64,000 nucleotides of DNA from an uncultured Mailhella sp. (GTDB lineage: Bacteria > Desulfobacterota > Desulfovibrionia > Desulfovibrionales > Desulfovibrionaceae), in contig CALUUX010000002.1 in the NCBI GenBank assembly GCA_944324085.1, forward strand, positions 29,293-93,292. The letters run 5' to 3'. Both the position numbers and the translations under genes were made by a program. Each line of letters begins with the position of its first letter. Position 1 is the first letter of the stretch. The notes beneath the pieces were generated by a model. It was not told the origin of the DNA. It did not search any database and worked only from the letters and a program-made list of their open reading frames with translations. Shown here piece after piece: positions 56,401 through 64,000 of this stretch.

Positions 56401-56770
56401 GTTGATCTCTCAGGACGATGCGCGGGAAGCCTCCGCGTTCGTCATTTCGCCCTTCCGCAAGGTGGCGTGGCATTGCCGCTCGCTGCTTCGTTCCATGCGT
56501 ATTTCCGAAACGCGCGTGCGCTGCGGCACCATTCACACCTTTCAGGGAAAAGAAGCCGATATCGTGTTCCTCGTGCTCGGTTCCGCGCCCGGTCAGGCCG
56601 GCTGGGGCAGCAGACAGTGGGCCTCGCGCACGCCGAATATGCTGAACGTGGCTCTCACACGCGCCCGATCGCTTTTCTACGTCATCGGCAACCGTCTCGA
56701 CTGGCGCAGGCACCCCTTTTTCGACGTCCTTTCGGAAGAGCTTCCGGCCAGGAAACCTCCCCTGCCCTGA
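53402..56770 (+). CDS. Upf1/DNA2-like superfamily 1 helicase with DUF3553-type N-terminus
   Basis: A 1122-residue helicase. Residues 1-45 (EFKVGDLVINPSMPTWGAGEV) resemble DUF3553, a small beta domain also found on UvrD-like helicases. A Lys/Glu/Ala-rich linker follows to about 140. Helicase core: Walker A GPPGTGKT near 459, DWVLLDEAGQATPQ near 830, GDPQQIEPVV, RAHHRC, GTIHTFQGKEADIVF near 1040 and NVALTRARSLFYVIGN near 1080. A 200-residue insertion with coiled-coil character (about 610-720) separates motifs I and II. This fits the AAA_11/AAA_12 family acting on RNA or DNA. It begins three bases after hrpB. Confidence 0.88.
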   Translation: MEFKVGDLVINPSMPTWGAGEVLAVADGKVMVRFQRHGVRKMAASFLAMADTGECPEPPAQQKSAPRPPVSEKKNATARSADPRNDATSGKTDLIAQAMAMLSDKKNEPDSALAEAERAADFKADAKKKAEEDNTRRRNAAILRFWRDAEVFLIPEVPRSSKPPVTNARRWETVSASLPVWSVAGDKSDASSPSALSGAAAKLGELPWFKPLPTGFVAAWHIVYLGVLPRQRLSDLILEKTGSRPEHPEEPGLGDGCLAAVVLDLAGVPVPESYVPASFVPGLARCLAGKSLDQLPLDMLKMQSDFDRRRSALAEPFRGPWIQEEIERLFAMMQVEGEEARIVTRSVYFRPDPKGRRLDDVQNDLLNSFYLPDLDRLLALSGAGFRGAFARYLDGDKQTLRRIDVLAPGEESRLAKERALSLDRLPAGRWPFPPERHLLPAQLAAVTEILGGELTAVNGPPGTGKTRLLCDVAAELVVRRAERLAALKQPFEAFATSSGDFYPLRRDIMRGTCMVVASSNNAAVENVTRFLPSEESVCREAFPEASYFPEVAAAVDAAFTPADDAPLRPVWGLLAAVLGSAWNCEQFARAFFWGFRDAERHIALPGMKQTLDEFRDYEAKQRAREQWKEAKRDFLATAAELKRRKRTLALRAEGKNDIPTPEREENALIGQLIELMEQSRVLRASAREEDKAALELAERLASLESLARKAQEETRKKERDDETLRFPCRAFWNDPDWQLKSVWNDETLERLRSRLFVQALRLHEWTIKSCARECSVNAGAIARYLQGAPVEDADPADVWNALFFMVPVVSSTLASFGRLFSGMTQGSLDWVLLDEAGQATPQSAAGALWRAAKAAVIGDPQQIEPVVPQPAALLNTLRSRQEREGITLADWSPETQSAQTLADRGARLGAWMESAGRRAWTGYPLRAHHRCAEPMFSIANRIAYDCQMTQARTAFPEARSPLGSSCWFHVTGRMADDQLVPEELACLRACLLRFQEEWPTLISQDDAREASAFVISPFRKVAWHCRSLLRSMRISETRVRCGTIHTFQGKEADIVFLVLGSAPGQAGWGSRQWASRTPNMLNVALTRARSLFYVIGNRLDWRRHPFFDVLSEELPARKPPLP

Positions 56771-56772
56771 AC

Positions 56773-57147
56773 TCAGTCCGACTCCCTCCACGTCCCCCGA
56801 TTGCAGGGAAACACCGCCACGAACTTTCCGGCGACGCGCGCCTTGCTTATAACGTCGCGCGTGCCCCGGGACAGCCCGTCCCAGAACGCCGCAAGGGCGT
56901 CGACCCGGTTTACGATCTCCGTGTTGCGGAGGGGGCCGGCCTTTCTGCCGTGTCTTTGCCAGTCCGCGGCGATGACGACAAAGGGCAATCCGTGACGGGC
57001 GGCAAAACGCGCGGCCAGAGAATCCGCGCCCCGAGCCCCGCCGGAAATGACGACCTCAATATCCTCAACGCAAAACGTCTGGAGCAAACAACGCTCCATC
57101 CACGGATAATCCCGGAAATCCCGCGAACCCACGATCGCCAGCTTCAT
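56773..57147 (-). CDS. SLOG-family nucleotide-binding protein (DUF2493/YspA-like)
   Basis: A 124-residue single-domain protein. MKLAIVGSRDFRDY and VVISGGARGADSLAARFA are the two signature blocks of the SLOG (LOG/DprA/TIR-related) fold in its DUF2493 branch, with FVVIAADWQRHGRKAG following. Such proteins are thought to bind nucleotides or ADP-ribose-type ligands. The start at 57147 follows GGAGAGAAC. It is convergent with the helicase gene; the stops are two bases apart. Confidence 0.85.
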   Translation of the reverse strand: MKLAIVGSRDFRDYPWMERCLLQTFCVEDIEVVISGGARGADSLAARFAARHGLPFVVIAADWQRHGRKAGPLRNTEIVNRVDALAAFWDGLSRGTRDVISKARVAGKFVAVFPCNRGTWRESD

Positions 57148-57320
57148 GTTCTCTCCGACGCGCGAAAAATGGACATCCGATCCGTCCCGCGACAGCGGAC
57201 ACGGCCCAATAAGCATACGAAAAGCGCGGCCGAGCGGCAACCGCTTGATTTCAAGCCGCGCCAAGGCAATAATAAAAACGCTTTCCCGCAGGGAAGCCAA
57301 CCTGAACCGTGAGGCCCGTT

Positions 57321-58298
57321 ATGCCTGAACCGCTTTATCTCGATCCTGAACTGGCCGCCAAGGCCGACGCTCTTTTCCGTGAACTGGGACTAGACCTCTC
57401 CCTTGCCGTGCAGCTTTTTCTGCGGCAGTCCCTGCGGGAGCGAGGTCTGCCGTTCACCTTGCGCCTCACCGATCCGGATCGGCCGGCGTCGACCGGACCT
57501 AATCCCGTCGAACAAGAAAACGAAGCCACCCCCTCTTGCGTTGACGCCGAAGACGCCTCTCCGGACGCTATGGAAACGACGCCCCCCGAAGAGCGGGAAT
57601 CGACGGTCTTCGCGTTCTCTGGTCCGACGGACGGAGAACAGCCTTGCGAACGCCCTGAAGAGTCTGAAATTCCCAATGCGGCGGATCAAAAAAACGACGC
57701 CCTCGCCCAGCGCAAAGACGACGCGGAAGCTCAGTCGAAATCCGGAGCGGATACCGACGTTCACACTGAAAACGAGGGCGGAGAACTCCGGCAGGCCTTT
57801 CTCAACGCCCGCCTCATCGGCGCGCCGCTCCGCCGCGTCCGTTCCCTGAACCGCCTTTACTCCATAGGAGAACCCAACGATCACGTGCAGGGATGGCGCG
57901 AAGTCTATGTGTCCGGCGACGAACCTTTCGCCCTTGACTTCGGTTCGGTGCGCGTGGAACTGGGCTTTCATGGAGGCGGCAGCCTGCGCATGATGGACGG
58001 CAGACTGCCCGACGCCGTGCTGGAAGCGGACGCCGTGTATCCTCGCGATCTCAGCGCGGTGTTTTCTTCGGTCATCGGCCAACGTCTGGTCGACGTGTCT
58101 TCCTCCAGACTCTGGAATGAAGGACGCGAACGGGAACAGCTCTGCCTGCGTTTCGCCAACGGTTGCGCGTTGAACTTCGCTCCGGGCGGAGACTGGTGCG
58201 CGCTGTGGCTTACCGACGCCCATGGCGCGGTCATGTTCGCTCCCGAAGCCGTATGGCTGCGCGTTCTGGACGACAGAACCCGCAACGGTCTGCGCTGA
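57321..58298 (+). CDS. RelB/DinJ-like antitoxin domain fused to an unknown C-terminal domain
   Basis: A 325-residue protein. Residues 1-48 read PLYLDPELAAKADALFRELGLD, then LSLAVQLFLRQSLRERGLPF, the ribbon-helix-helix pattern of RelB/DinJ antitoxins. Residues 55-155 are an acidic low-complexity linker (many Glu, Ala, Asp, Pro). Residues 160-322 form a globular domain (LIGAPLRRVRSLNRLYSIGEP, VELGFHGGGSLRMMDG, WCALWLTDAHGAVMFAPEAVW) that I do not recognise. RelB antitoxins are normally about 90 residues with a toxin-binding tail; here no toxin gene is adjacent. ATG at 57321 is used, with GTGAGG ahead of it; a GTG at 57309 is possible. Confidence 0.72.
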   Translation: MPEPLYLDPELAAKADALFRELGLDLSLAVQLFLRQSLRERGLPFTLRLTDPDRPASTGPNPVEQENEATPSCVDAEDASPDAMETTPPEERESTVFAFSGPTDGEQPCERPEESEIPNAADQKNDALAQRKDDAEAQSKSGADTDVHTENEGGELRQAFLNARLIGAPLRRVRSLNRLYSIGEPNDHVQGWREVYVSGDEPFALDFGSVRVELGFHGGGSLRMMDGRLPDAVLEADAVYPRDLSAVFSSVIGQRLVDVSSSRLWNEGREREQLCLRFANGCALNFAPGGDWCALWLTDAHGAVMFAPEAVWLRVLDDRTRNGLR

Positions 58299-58485
58299 AA
58301 AGACTCCTCCCGGCGAACCCGGAACGAACGTCAAACGTACCGGCATCCGCGTCATGACGGCTCGAATCAAACAAGATTTCGAGCTGTTGGCCGCATCGTC
58401 GCCGTCCGCGCCTCTCCTGACGCGCGGTTGACCATACCCTTAAGGACGTCCTTTCCCCACCACAAGGGATCAGACGCCCGTTCCA

Positions 58486-58514
58486 TTGACCGCTCCGCGA
58501 TAAACGGGTATTTG
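58486..58514 (+). promoter_or_regulatory. candidate promoter of the Fur-family gene
   Basis: TTGACC at 58486-58491, a 17-base spacer and TATTTG at 58509-58514. The -10 is weak. No Fur-box palindrome was seen. Confidence 0.4.
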
Positions 58515-58545
58515 AGAGAGACTCTACCCCCGCAAAGGATCCGCT

Positions 58546-58989
58546 ATGGAAAAAAATTTTGCAGAAATGGAACGCAAGTTCTCCGAATATCTCAAGCAAA
58601 AAGGCCTTCGCGTCACGCCGCAACGCCTGAAGATACTGGAGGCCTTTCTGCACGCCAACGACCATGTGTCCATGGAAGAGCTTTTTCTTCTGGTGCGCGC
58701 TCAGGACAACACCATCGGTCAGGTCACGGTGTACCGCACGCTCAAGTTGCTCTGCGAGGCCGGCCTCGCTTCAGCCGTGAACTTCGAGGAAGGCATGGTG
58801 CGTTACGAACCCCTGGGCATGCATCATCACGACCATCTGGTCTGTGAAAAATGCGGCAAAAAAATAGAATTCGTCAACGACGCCATTGAAAATCTCCAGG
58901 AAAAAGTCTGCCGCGTGCACGACTTCATTCCCACGTCGCATCACATGGTGCTCTACGGCATCTGTCCCGAATGCCGAAAAAAGGCCTGA
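58546..58989 (+). CDS. Fur-family metal-dependent transcriptional regulator
   Basis: A 147-residue Fur superfamily repressor (Fur/Zur/PerR not separated). Winged helix: LKQKGLRVTPQRLKILEAF and TVYRTLKLLCEAGLAS. Metal sites: HHHDHLVCEKCGK (about 92-104) and GICPECRKK, the two CxxC pairs of the structural zinc site. AAAGGA precedes the ATG. It ends two bases before yjbQ. Confidence 0.92.
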   Translation: MEKNFAEMERKFSEYLKQKGLRVTPQRLKILEAFLHANDHVSMEELFLLVRAQDNTIGQVTVYRTLKLLCEAGLASAVNFEEGMVRYEPLGMHHHDHLVCEKCGKKIEFVNDAIENLQEKVCRVHDFIPTSHHMVLYGICPECRKKA

Positions 58990-58991
58990 CC

Positions 58992-59387
58992 ATGGAAAAG
59001 CTTTCCGTCTCCACCCACGCGCGGGAAGAAATGCTGAACGTCACCGACATGTTGCGCGACGCCGTCGCCCGACGCGGATGGCGGGACGGCGCGCTTGTAG
59101 TCTTCTGTCCCCACACCACCTGCGGACTTACCGTCAATGAGGGCTTCGATCCCGACGTCGCCTACGACATGACCCGCTTCTTTCACGATCTCGCTCCCAA
59201 AGACAGCGGATTCCGACACGCCGAAGGCAATGCGGACGCCCATATCAAGGCCAGCGTTTTCGGCTCTTCCGTGCAGCTCATCGTGGAAGAGGGACAACTC
59301 ATGCTCGGCGTCTGGCAGGCCGTCTGGCTCTTTGAAGGCGACGGGCCCCGCACCAGACAGCTCTGGCTTAAATGGCTTAATGCCTGA
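58992..59387 (+). CDS. YjbQ family protein (UPF0047)
   Basis: A 131-residue single-domain protein. Family marks include VVFCPHTTCGLTVNEGFDPD with the conserved His/Thr/Cys, and an ending QLWLKWLN. Members have weak thiamin-phosphate synthase activity in vitro, with true role unknown. Start at 58992 lies three bases after the Fur-type gene's stop; the frame could begin 21 bases upstream but homology starts here. Confidence 0.9.
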   Translation: MEKLSVSTHAREEMLNVTDMLRDAVARRGWRDGALVVFCPHTTCGLTVNEGFDPDVAYDMTRFFHDLAPKDSGFRHAEGNADAHIKASVFGSSVQLIVEEGQLMLGVWQAVWLFEGDGPRTRQLWLKWLNA

Positions 59388-59470
59388 CGTTCTCCCTCAT
59401 CCGAGCGCATGATTCCCGTTGCCGACAAGAAAACTTAGGGGACAGTCCACGGACGTTCCCCGCGTTCCGG

Positions 59471-59493
59471 CGCGGGAAAAATGTTTTCCCGCG
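59471..59493. other. perfect stem-loop between convergent genes
   Basis: CGCGGGAAAA / TTTTCCCGCG with a 3-base ATG loop. There is no T-run outside the stem, so it is not a standard terminator, though its place between the yjbQ and cfa ends suggests transcript-end protection. Confidence 0.45.
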
Positions 59494-59519
59494 TCGAACG
59501 CAAGGCCGCTTCTCCGGAA

Positions 59520-60668
59520 TTATCCCTGCGTCTTACGACAATAGCCGCCCGGCAGACCTTCAGGACTCAACACCAGCTGCCAGAGCTGTATGCTCCGCGC
59601 GCGAAAAGCCCCGGCGCAGGACAACAGATAATAGCGGTACATACGACGCTGCCGTTCCGTGCAGGTAAACGCCCCGGACTGGAATCCACGTTCAAAGTTC
59701 TCATACCAGGCCATAAGCGTCTTGTCGTAGTCCACGCCGAAATTCTGCCAGTCTTCCAGAATGAAATCCTTCTCCAAAGCGTCCACCAGCGTGGAGGGTG
59801 AAGGCAGAATGCCGTTGGGAAAAATATAGTGCGTCAGCCACGGATCCGCGCCGGCACCTACTCCCAACGCGCCGTTGCTGCCTATGCTGTGCAGCAGGAA
59901 AAGCCCCCCAGGCTTCAGACAGTTTCTGACGACATCCATAAACGCGCCATAATTGCGTCTGCCCACATGCTCAAACATGCCCACAGACACCACTCTGTCC
60001 CACGAGCCTCGCAGGCTGCGATAATCCATAAGCTGAAAATCCACGTCCGCTCCGGAAGAAGCCGCCTTATCCTGAGCGAACGCCAGCTGTTCCCGCGATA
60101 CCGTGACGCCCGTCACCTGAACGCCGTGCTCCTCCGCCATGTGCAGAGCGAGCGTTCCCCAGCCGCAACCTATGTCGAGAACCGTCATGCCCGGTTGCAA
60201 CGCCAGCTTGCGACAGATCATTTCCATCTTGTTCCGCTGCGCCTCGTCCAGGCCTTCCGCGCCCGTCATTTCCACATCTTCCCAGCGGCCGCAGCTGTAC
60301 TGCATGGTGGGGCCGAGCATGGCTCGAAAAAGCGCGGGATCGGTATCGTAATGGGCTCGGGCCACCATAAAAGCCCGGGCGCGACTCTGCAGATTGAATA
60401 CCGCATGCGCCGCTTCCGTCAGCCAGAACGGAAGATTGCGGGTAAGAGCCTGCTCCAGACGCGCCCTCAACGCCCGGCAGAACATGGCGTCCATCGCCTC
60501 ACAATCCCACCAGCCGTCCATATAGGCTTCGCCCAGTCCCAGCGTTCCCTGCTTGAGCACTCTCGCGTACAACGCGTCATTGTGCACCTGAATGTCCCAC
60601 GGCCTGTCGCCGTTGATGCGGATGTCAGCCTTTTCCGCAAGTTTTTGCACCAGTTCCCGTGCCTGCAT
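59520..60668 (-). CDS. cfa: cyclopropane-fatty-acyl-phospholipid synthase
   Basis: A 382-residue SAM-dependent enzyme that adds a methylene bridge to unsaturated acyl chains of membrane phospholipids. SAM motif VLDIGCGWGTLALH near 164; WLTHYIFPNG and SVGMFEHVG are typical, and the N-terminal region GDRPWDIQVHN and GLGEAYMDGWWD matches Cfa. AAGGAG precedes the ATG at 60668. It stands alone between the yjbQ and membrane-protein genes. Confidence 0.94.
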   Translation of the reverse strand: MQARELVQKLAEKADIRINGDRPWDIQVHNDALYARVLKQGTLGLGEAYMDGWWDCEAMDAMFCRALRARLEQALTRNLPFWLTEAAHAVFNLQSRARAFMVARAHYDTDPALFRAMLGPTMQYSCGRWEDVEMTGAEGLDEAQRNKMEMICRKLALQPGMTVLDIGCGWGTLALHMAEEHGVQVTGVTVSREQLAFAQDKAASSGADVDFQLMDYRSLRGSWDRVVSVGMFEHVGRRNYGAFMDVVRNCLKPGGLFLLHSIGSNGALGVGAGADPWLTHYIFPNGILPSPSTLVDALEKDFILEDWQNFGVDYDKTLMAWYENFERGFQSGAFTCTERQRRMYRYYLLSCAGAFRARSIQLWQLVLSPEGLPGGYCRKTQG

Positions 60669-60889
60669 GAAATTCTCCTTTTTTCCCGCAACTTAACGGA
60701 AACGCGACGCGTCCGCCATGATAGAGCGTTCTTTAAGGAAAATGCTAACGGGAATCGCGTTCGTCATCCCCGCTCAAAGCCGGACGAAGGCGCATTTTTA
60801 CTTGAACTCAAAGGCGAAACCATGCTTCAATGCCTTCATCCCTCCCATTCTTCTTCCAAACGCCGCAAACCTCCCGCCACGGAGTTTTC

Positions 60890-63322
60890 ATGGCTCTTCC
60901 GACATACCTTCCTTCTCCCTCCCGCATGCCTGGCATGATCGCGCTGGCGGCGGGAGCGTCGCTCACGCTGGCAGCCGTCGTCAACTTTTTCGCCTGGAAC
61001 TGGCACGCTCTTTCGGGAACGACGCGCTTTTCTCTCGCCGGAGGAGGCGCGCTTATGAGCCTGGCTCTCGCCCTTGCGGCCGAGCGGAAACGTCATGACG
61101 CCGCATCCTCCATCGCGCTGTTCTCCGCCGCGCTCTTTACGGGATTGTTCTGGACGGTCTTCGGACAAGTCTTTCAAAGCGGCGCCACGACGCGGGAATT
61201 CTGTCTCGCCTGGGCCGTGACCACGGCGCCTATTTTTCTGCTTCGCCGCACCGCTTTGCTGTGGAACCTGCTGGTTCCGCTGCTCATCGCGGCCGTCTGC
61301 GCCTCCCCTTTGATCGAACAGCGGGATGCCTTCCGCACAACGCATCTTCTCGCGCCGCTCCTTGTCGCCGCGGCGAGCTGCGCCATAGCTCTGCTTCCGC
61401 CCTCAACGCTTCGCCGCGCTCCCGGACTGAACGCGTGGCTACTTCTGCCGCTTACGATTCTGCTTGCCATGGCGACCGCGCTGTGCAGCCTGCATATCCT
61501 CTTTACGTCGCTCCAGTACCATCCTTCCCTGGCGGAATCCCTTGCGGGGCCGGTCACATTCGCTCTTGTTCTCGTGCCCGCACTGCGCGCCCGCCACGCT
61601 CCAACGCTGTGCCTTCTGGCTCTGTGCGCCGTCATTCTGATGAACGTCGCTCTTTTTCGTTCGCTGGAACGCCTCGACGACGTGGAACTGGCGACCGCGT
61701 TCACCCTCGCCAACAGCGCGTGCGCCTTTTTTCTTGTCGCCACGCTGCCAAAATTCGCGCAGTGGAAAGAACGTCCGCGCCTGCGTCTGGCGCTTGCCCA
61801 CGCGCCCGTCCTTCTTGGAGGATTTCTGGCCGCCCTTTCCCTCATCGCTCTGACGGCTCTCTTTTTCAACAACGTCGACTTTTCCACCACGCTCCTTTAC
61901 GCCGGACTCGCCTACATGACGCTCGGCTCGCTGCTGTGGCGCGTGCGCGGAAAAAACACCTTCGTCGCCGTGCTCGGTTCCGTGCTCGTCACCGGCGGTT
62001 CCTTCTGCTTTCACATCGGCCTTCTCGAATACTCCGCCTTCGTCATTCTGGCATCCGTATGGGGCGCGGCCGCGATTCTCTACACGCTGCTGGACTACCC
62101 GCCGCTGCGTTTTTCCGCCGTATTCTGGGCCCTCGTTTCCACCATCCTGTTTCTCCCTTCCGTTCTCGCGCCAAACACTCCCGTCATCGTGTCCGTCTTC
62201 CTGGTCTGCTTTCTTCCGCTCTTCGCGGCTGCGGCGGATCGTTTTCCCCACGCCTTTCTGCGCCCGGCCGCCTTCGCCTGCCTTTGCGTCACGCTGCTGA
62301 TCTCGCCCTCGTTTCCTCCGATCTCTCCTCTGCGCATAGACCTGGGCTCCATGGCGAAAACAATAACCGCCTCCATCGCCGTTCTGAATCTGGCCGCGCT
62401 GCTCTGGCGAAGCCTCCCTCCGCAAACAAGCCCCGCGTATCCAAAACCGACGGAACGCGCGGCGGCCGTTCTCGTCATGCTGACGCTCTGGCTTCTGAGC
62501 CCTCTGGAGCATCTGATCGCCATGAACCTTTTCTTCGCGGGACTCGGAAAGCGCGATAAGCCTGGGGCAAACGCCGCGGCGCACGCATCGGAGACAAGCT
62601 CATGCGACAAGCCCCTCATGCTTCTCGGCGTTCTTGCGCTGATAAGCAGCCTGTTCCTCTTTTACTATCTGACGGAACTGACCTTCCGAACCAAAATGAC
62701 GGATATCGGCGTTCCGGGCCTCTGCCTGCTCTGCACCGGTCTGTGGATGGAACGCAGAACGCGCGACCTTGCCTCCACCGACGAGCGCGCCTCCGCTTCG
62801 CCTCCTCTCGCGAGACAGGCTCTGCCGTTCCTTCTGTGTTCCGTCGCGCTCGTCTTCCTTTTCGGCGCGGCCATCGCGGACAAAAAAGCCATCCTGCTGG
62901 AAGGACGCGACGTCATGCTTGCCCTGACGCCTCAAGATCCGCGAGCCTTCATGCTGGGTGACTACATGGCGCTCCGATACGACGTCGACAACCTGCTTCT
63001 TCCCAAGGACGAACCGGCCTGTCTGCCTCTGACCATGGACGAGTCCGGTCGAGCGACGGCCTCAAAGGATAACTTTCTGGAAGGCAACGACTGCGCGGAC
63101 GCGCCCGTGCCGGCCCTGCGCGCGGAAAAGGATCCCTTCGGCGACACAAGACTCCGTCTGCCCCGCCGCTACTACTTCGAAGAAGGTCTCGGTTACCTCT
63201 ATGAGAGCGCGGCCTTTGCCGTGCTGCGCTTCGACGGGACAAACCGCTTTCTTCTATGGGGACTCGCCGACAAAAACGGACGCCTGATCCGGCCCGAAAA
63301 AAACGCGCCTCCGTCCCGATGA
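60890..63322 (+). CDS. DUF2157 membrane domain fused to a GDYXXLXY domain
   Basis: An 810-residue membrane protein. Residues 10-110 (LTLAAVVNFFAWNWHALSG, FWTVFGQVFQSGATTREF) match DUF2157. Many further helices follow to about 690. The C-terminal 130 residues carry GDYMALRYD within the pattern GRDVMLALTPQDPRAFMLGD (ends there), the signature of GDYXXLXY domains, likely outside the cytoplasmic membrane. In many bacteria these are two neighbouring genes; here they are one chain. Function is unknown. Start at 60890 follows CGGAG by five bases; an upstream ATG at 60830 has no ribosome site. Confidence 0.85.
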   Translation: MALPTYLPSPSRMPGMIALAAGASLTLAAVVNFFAWNWHALSGTTRFSLAGGGALMSLALALAAERKRHDAASSIALFSAALFTGLFWTVFGQVFQSGATTREFCLAWAVTTAPIFLLRRTALLWNLLVPLLIAAVCASPLIEQRDAFRTTHLLAPLLVAAASCAIALLPPSTLRRAPGLNAWLLLPLTILLAMATALCSLHILFTSLQYHPSLAESLAGPVTFALVLVPALRARHAPTLCLLALCAVILMNVALFRSLERLDDVELATAFTLANSACAFFLVATLPKFAQWKERPRLRLALAHAPVLLGGFLAALSLIALTALFFNNVDFSTTLLYAGLAYMTLGSLLWRVRGKNTFVAVLGSVLVTGGSFCFHIGLLEYSAFVILASVWGAAAILYTLLDYPPLRFSAVFWALVSTILFLPSVLAPNTPVIVSVFLVCFLPLFAAAADRFPHAFLRPAAFACLCVTLLISPSFPPISPLRIDLGSMAKTITASIAVLNLAALLWRSLPPQTSPAYPKPTERAAAVLVMLTLWLLSPLEHLIAMNLFFAGLGKRDKPGANAAAHASETSSCDKPLMLLGVLALISSLFLFYYLTELTFRTKMTDIGVPGLCLLCTGLWMERRTRDLASTDERASASPPLARQALPFLLCSVALVFLFGAAIADKKAILLEGRDVMLALTPQDPRAFMLGDYMALRYDVDNLLLPKDEPACLPLTMDESGRATASKDNFLEGNDCADAPVPALRAEKDPFGDTRLRLPRRYYFEEGLGYLYESAAFAVLRFDGTNRFLLWGLADKNGRLIRPEKNAPPSR

Positions 63323-63389
63323 CGGGACAGAAACGCGAAATGAACCTGAAGACATTCGACATTTCCCGTTTCGGGAAACGGGCGTCTCC

Positions 63390-64000
63390 TCACGCGCCAT
63401 TGAAATACTTCTCCGGGAACGACGCCGCATCCTGCATCTCGTTGATGAGACGGCAGGTGTGATAGCCATCGGCGACAGCGTGATTCACGGAAACCGACAC
63501 CGGAAGGATCACGTTTTCGCCCCGCGTCTCGTACTTTCCGAACTTGACAAGCGGAGAAAAAAATTCGCTCTCCGCGTAGGAATCCTGGGCAAAATGGGTA
63601 AACGTCAGCCACGGCACGTTGGACACGGGACAAATGTTGGGCGGCTGCCCGTCGCGGGCCTTGATTTTTCCCGTCACATGGCGATAGCGCGCCATGTCAT
63701 CCACCACCGTGGCGTAAAAACGGGGGAACTCCTCAAAATATTCGCTCCAGATATCCGTAAACGTCTCCGTCTCCGGATGGAACAGCGTATAGCATGGACA
63801 AAGCCAGTCCCAGAAACCGAGTTCGCGCCGTTCGTTGAAGGCCATGCGGAATTCCTCATGAGCGTTCACGGCCCGCATGACCGCGTACAGCATGACGGGA
63901 AAGAACTTCAGTCCCCGTTCCCTGCGAAAACGCTGAAGATTCGTGATATCGAGATCGGCCCCGATATTATACCGGCATTTGATGACGTTGAAGTAATAAT
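63390..64000 (-). CDS. type A chloramphenicol acetyltransferase family protein, N-terminus outside window
   Basis: The frame enters from the window end and covers 202 residues of a protein normally near 215, so only about 10-15 N-terminal residues are missing. Family marks: NLQRFRRERGLKFFPVMLYA, NAHEEFRMAFNERRELGFWD, FHPETETFTDIWSEYFEEF, and the catalytic His in VNHAVADGYH near the C-terminus. Acetyl-CoA-dependent O-acetylation of chloramphenicol or a similar hydroxyl acceptor is expected; divergent members may act on other substrates. No mobile element is seen next to it. Confidence 0.88.
   Translation of the reverse strand, partial: YYFNVIKCRYNIGADLDITNLQRFRRERGLKFFPVMLYAVMRAVNAHEEFRMAFNERRELGFWDWLCPCYTLFHPETETFTDIWSEYFEEFPRFYATVVDDMARYRHVTGKIKARDGQPPNICPVSNVPWLTFTHFAQDSYAESEFFSPLVKFGKYETRGENVILPVSVSVNHAVADGYHTCRLINEMQDAASFPEKYFNGA

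Noticed and set aside
63365..63382. Hairpin CCCGTTTC/GAAACGGG between the last two genes as a terminator
   Set aside because: The loop is only two bases and there is no T-run on either strand.
1..64000. CRISPR arrays, insertion sequences, integrase or attachment sites
   Set aside because: No regularly spaced repeats, transposase/integrase-like proteins or tRNA-flanking direct repeats were seen; the single tRNA-Leu shows no obvious repeated 3' end nearby.

Overview
The window looks like chromosomal DNA of a gut-type member of the Desulfovibrionaceae (Desulfovibrio / Bilophila / Mailhella / Lawsonia relatives). This placement is inferred from several features: a GC-rich genome with compact operons, a [FeFe]-hydrogenase paired with a NuoF-GltD fusion flavoprotein, a half-length AbrB permease, a clostridial-type single-chain PurL beside a PurF-like protein without the N-terminal Cys, a split GcvPA/GcvPB glycine cleavage system, and a candidate type III secretion effector with a CesT-like chaperone. 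No rRNA or marker gene is present to fix the species.

Layout. 1-4.1 kb: a queuosine-precursor transporter (minus strand, cut by the window edge) behind two tandem preQ1-I riboswitch aptamers; a dicarboxylate/amino-acid symporter; TlyA rRNA methyltransferase; a family 9 glycosyltransferase. 4.2-9.0 kb: a membrane-anchored Ser/Ala-rich protein, a TtcA/TtuA-like tRNA thiolase, a Pro/Gly-rich lipoprotein and a small AbrB-type membrane protein. 9.3-13.2 kb: a two-gene [FeFe]-hydrogenase operon. 13.4-15.3 kb: a secreted protein whose frame is crossed by one UGA (U-A-S-C context) and continues 106 codons to a TAA followed by a terminator. 15.5-18.2 kb: an XRE repressor, 1.2 kb without convincing genes, and a diguanylate cyclase. 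18.3-22.1 kb: glmS followed by an MsbA-like ABC exporter. 22.4-26.9 kb: glycine riboswitch and gcvT-gcvH-gcvPA-gcvPB. 27.6-33.9 kb: purF-like, purM, purL. 34.3-36.3 kb: a 5'-nucleotidase lipoprotein and tRNA-Leu(GAG).

36.4-40.7 kb is the most unusual part. A strong sigma-54 (-24/-12) promoter precedes a 1198-residue protein with a DUF3626-like central region and a C-terminal HD phosphohydrolase domain. It is followed by a small acidic CesT/Tir-type secretion chaperone. I read this as a stand-alone type III effector/chaperone cassette.

41-50.8 kb: groES-groEL; a CBS-domain protein, a membrane protein and a YgjP-type metallohydrolase in an overlapping run; phosphoglucomutase; a small conserved protein; and a CstA-family transporter. 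The CstA gene starts with TTG inside a hairpin that displays its ribosome binding site (CsrA-like), and its frame is broken by an in-frame TAA. 50.9-58.3 kb: HrpB helicase, an Upf1-like helicase with a DUF3553 start, a SLOG-fold protein and a RelB-like domain fused to an unknown domain. 58.5-64 kb: a Fur-family regulator, YjbQ, cyclopropane fatty acid synthase, a DUF2157-GDYXXLXY fusion membrane protein and a chloramphenicol acetyltransferase cut by the window end.

Most genes are housekeeping or central metabolism (purines, glycine/C1, cell-wall hexosamine, chaperonin). Intrinsic terminators are unusually easy to see and mark many transcription-unit ends. Two genes carry single in-frame stops (14877 and 49627), which should be checked against reads before any biological reading.
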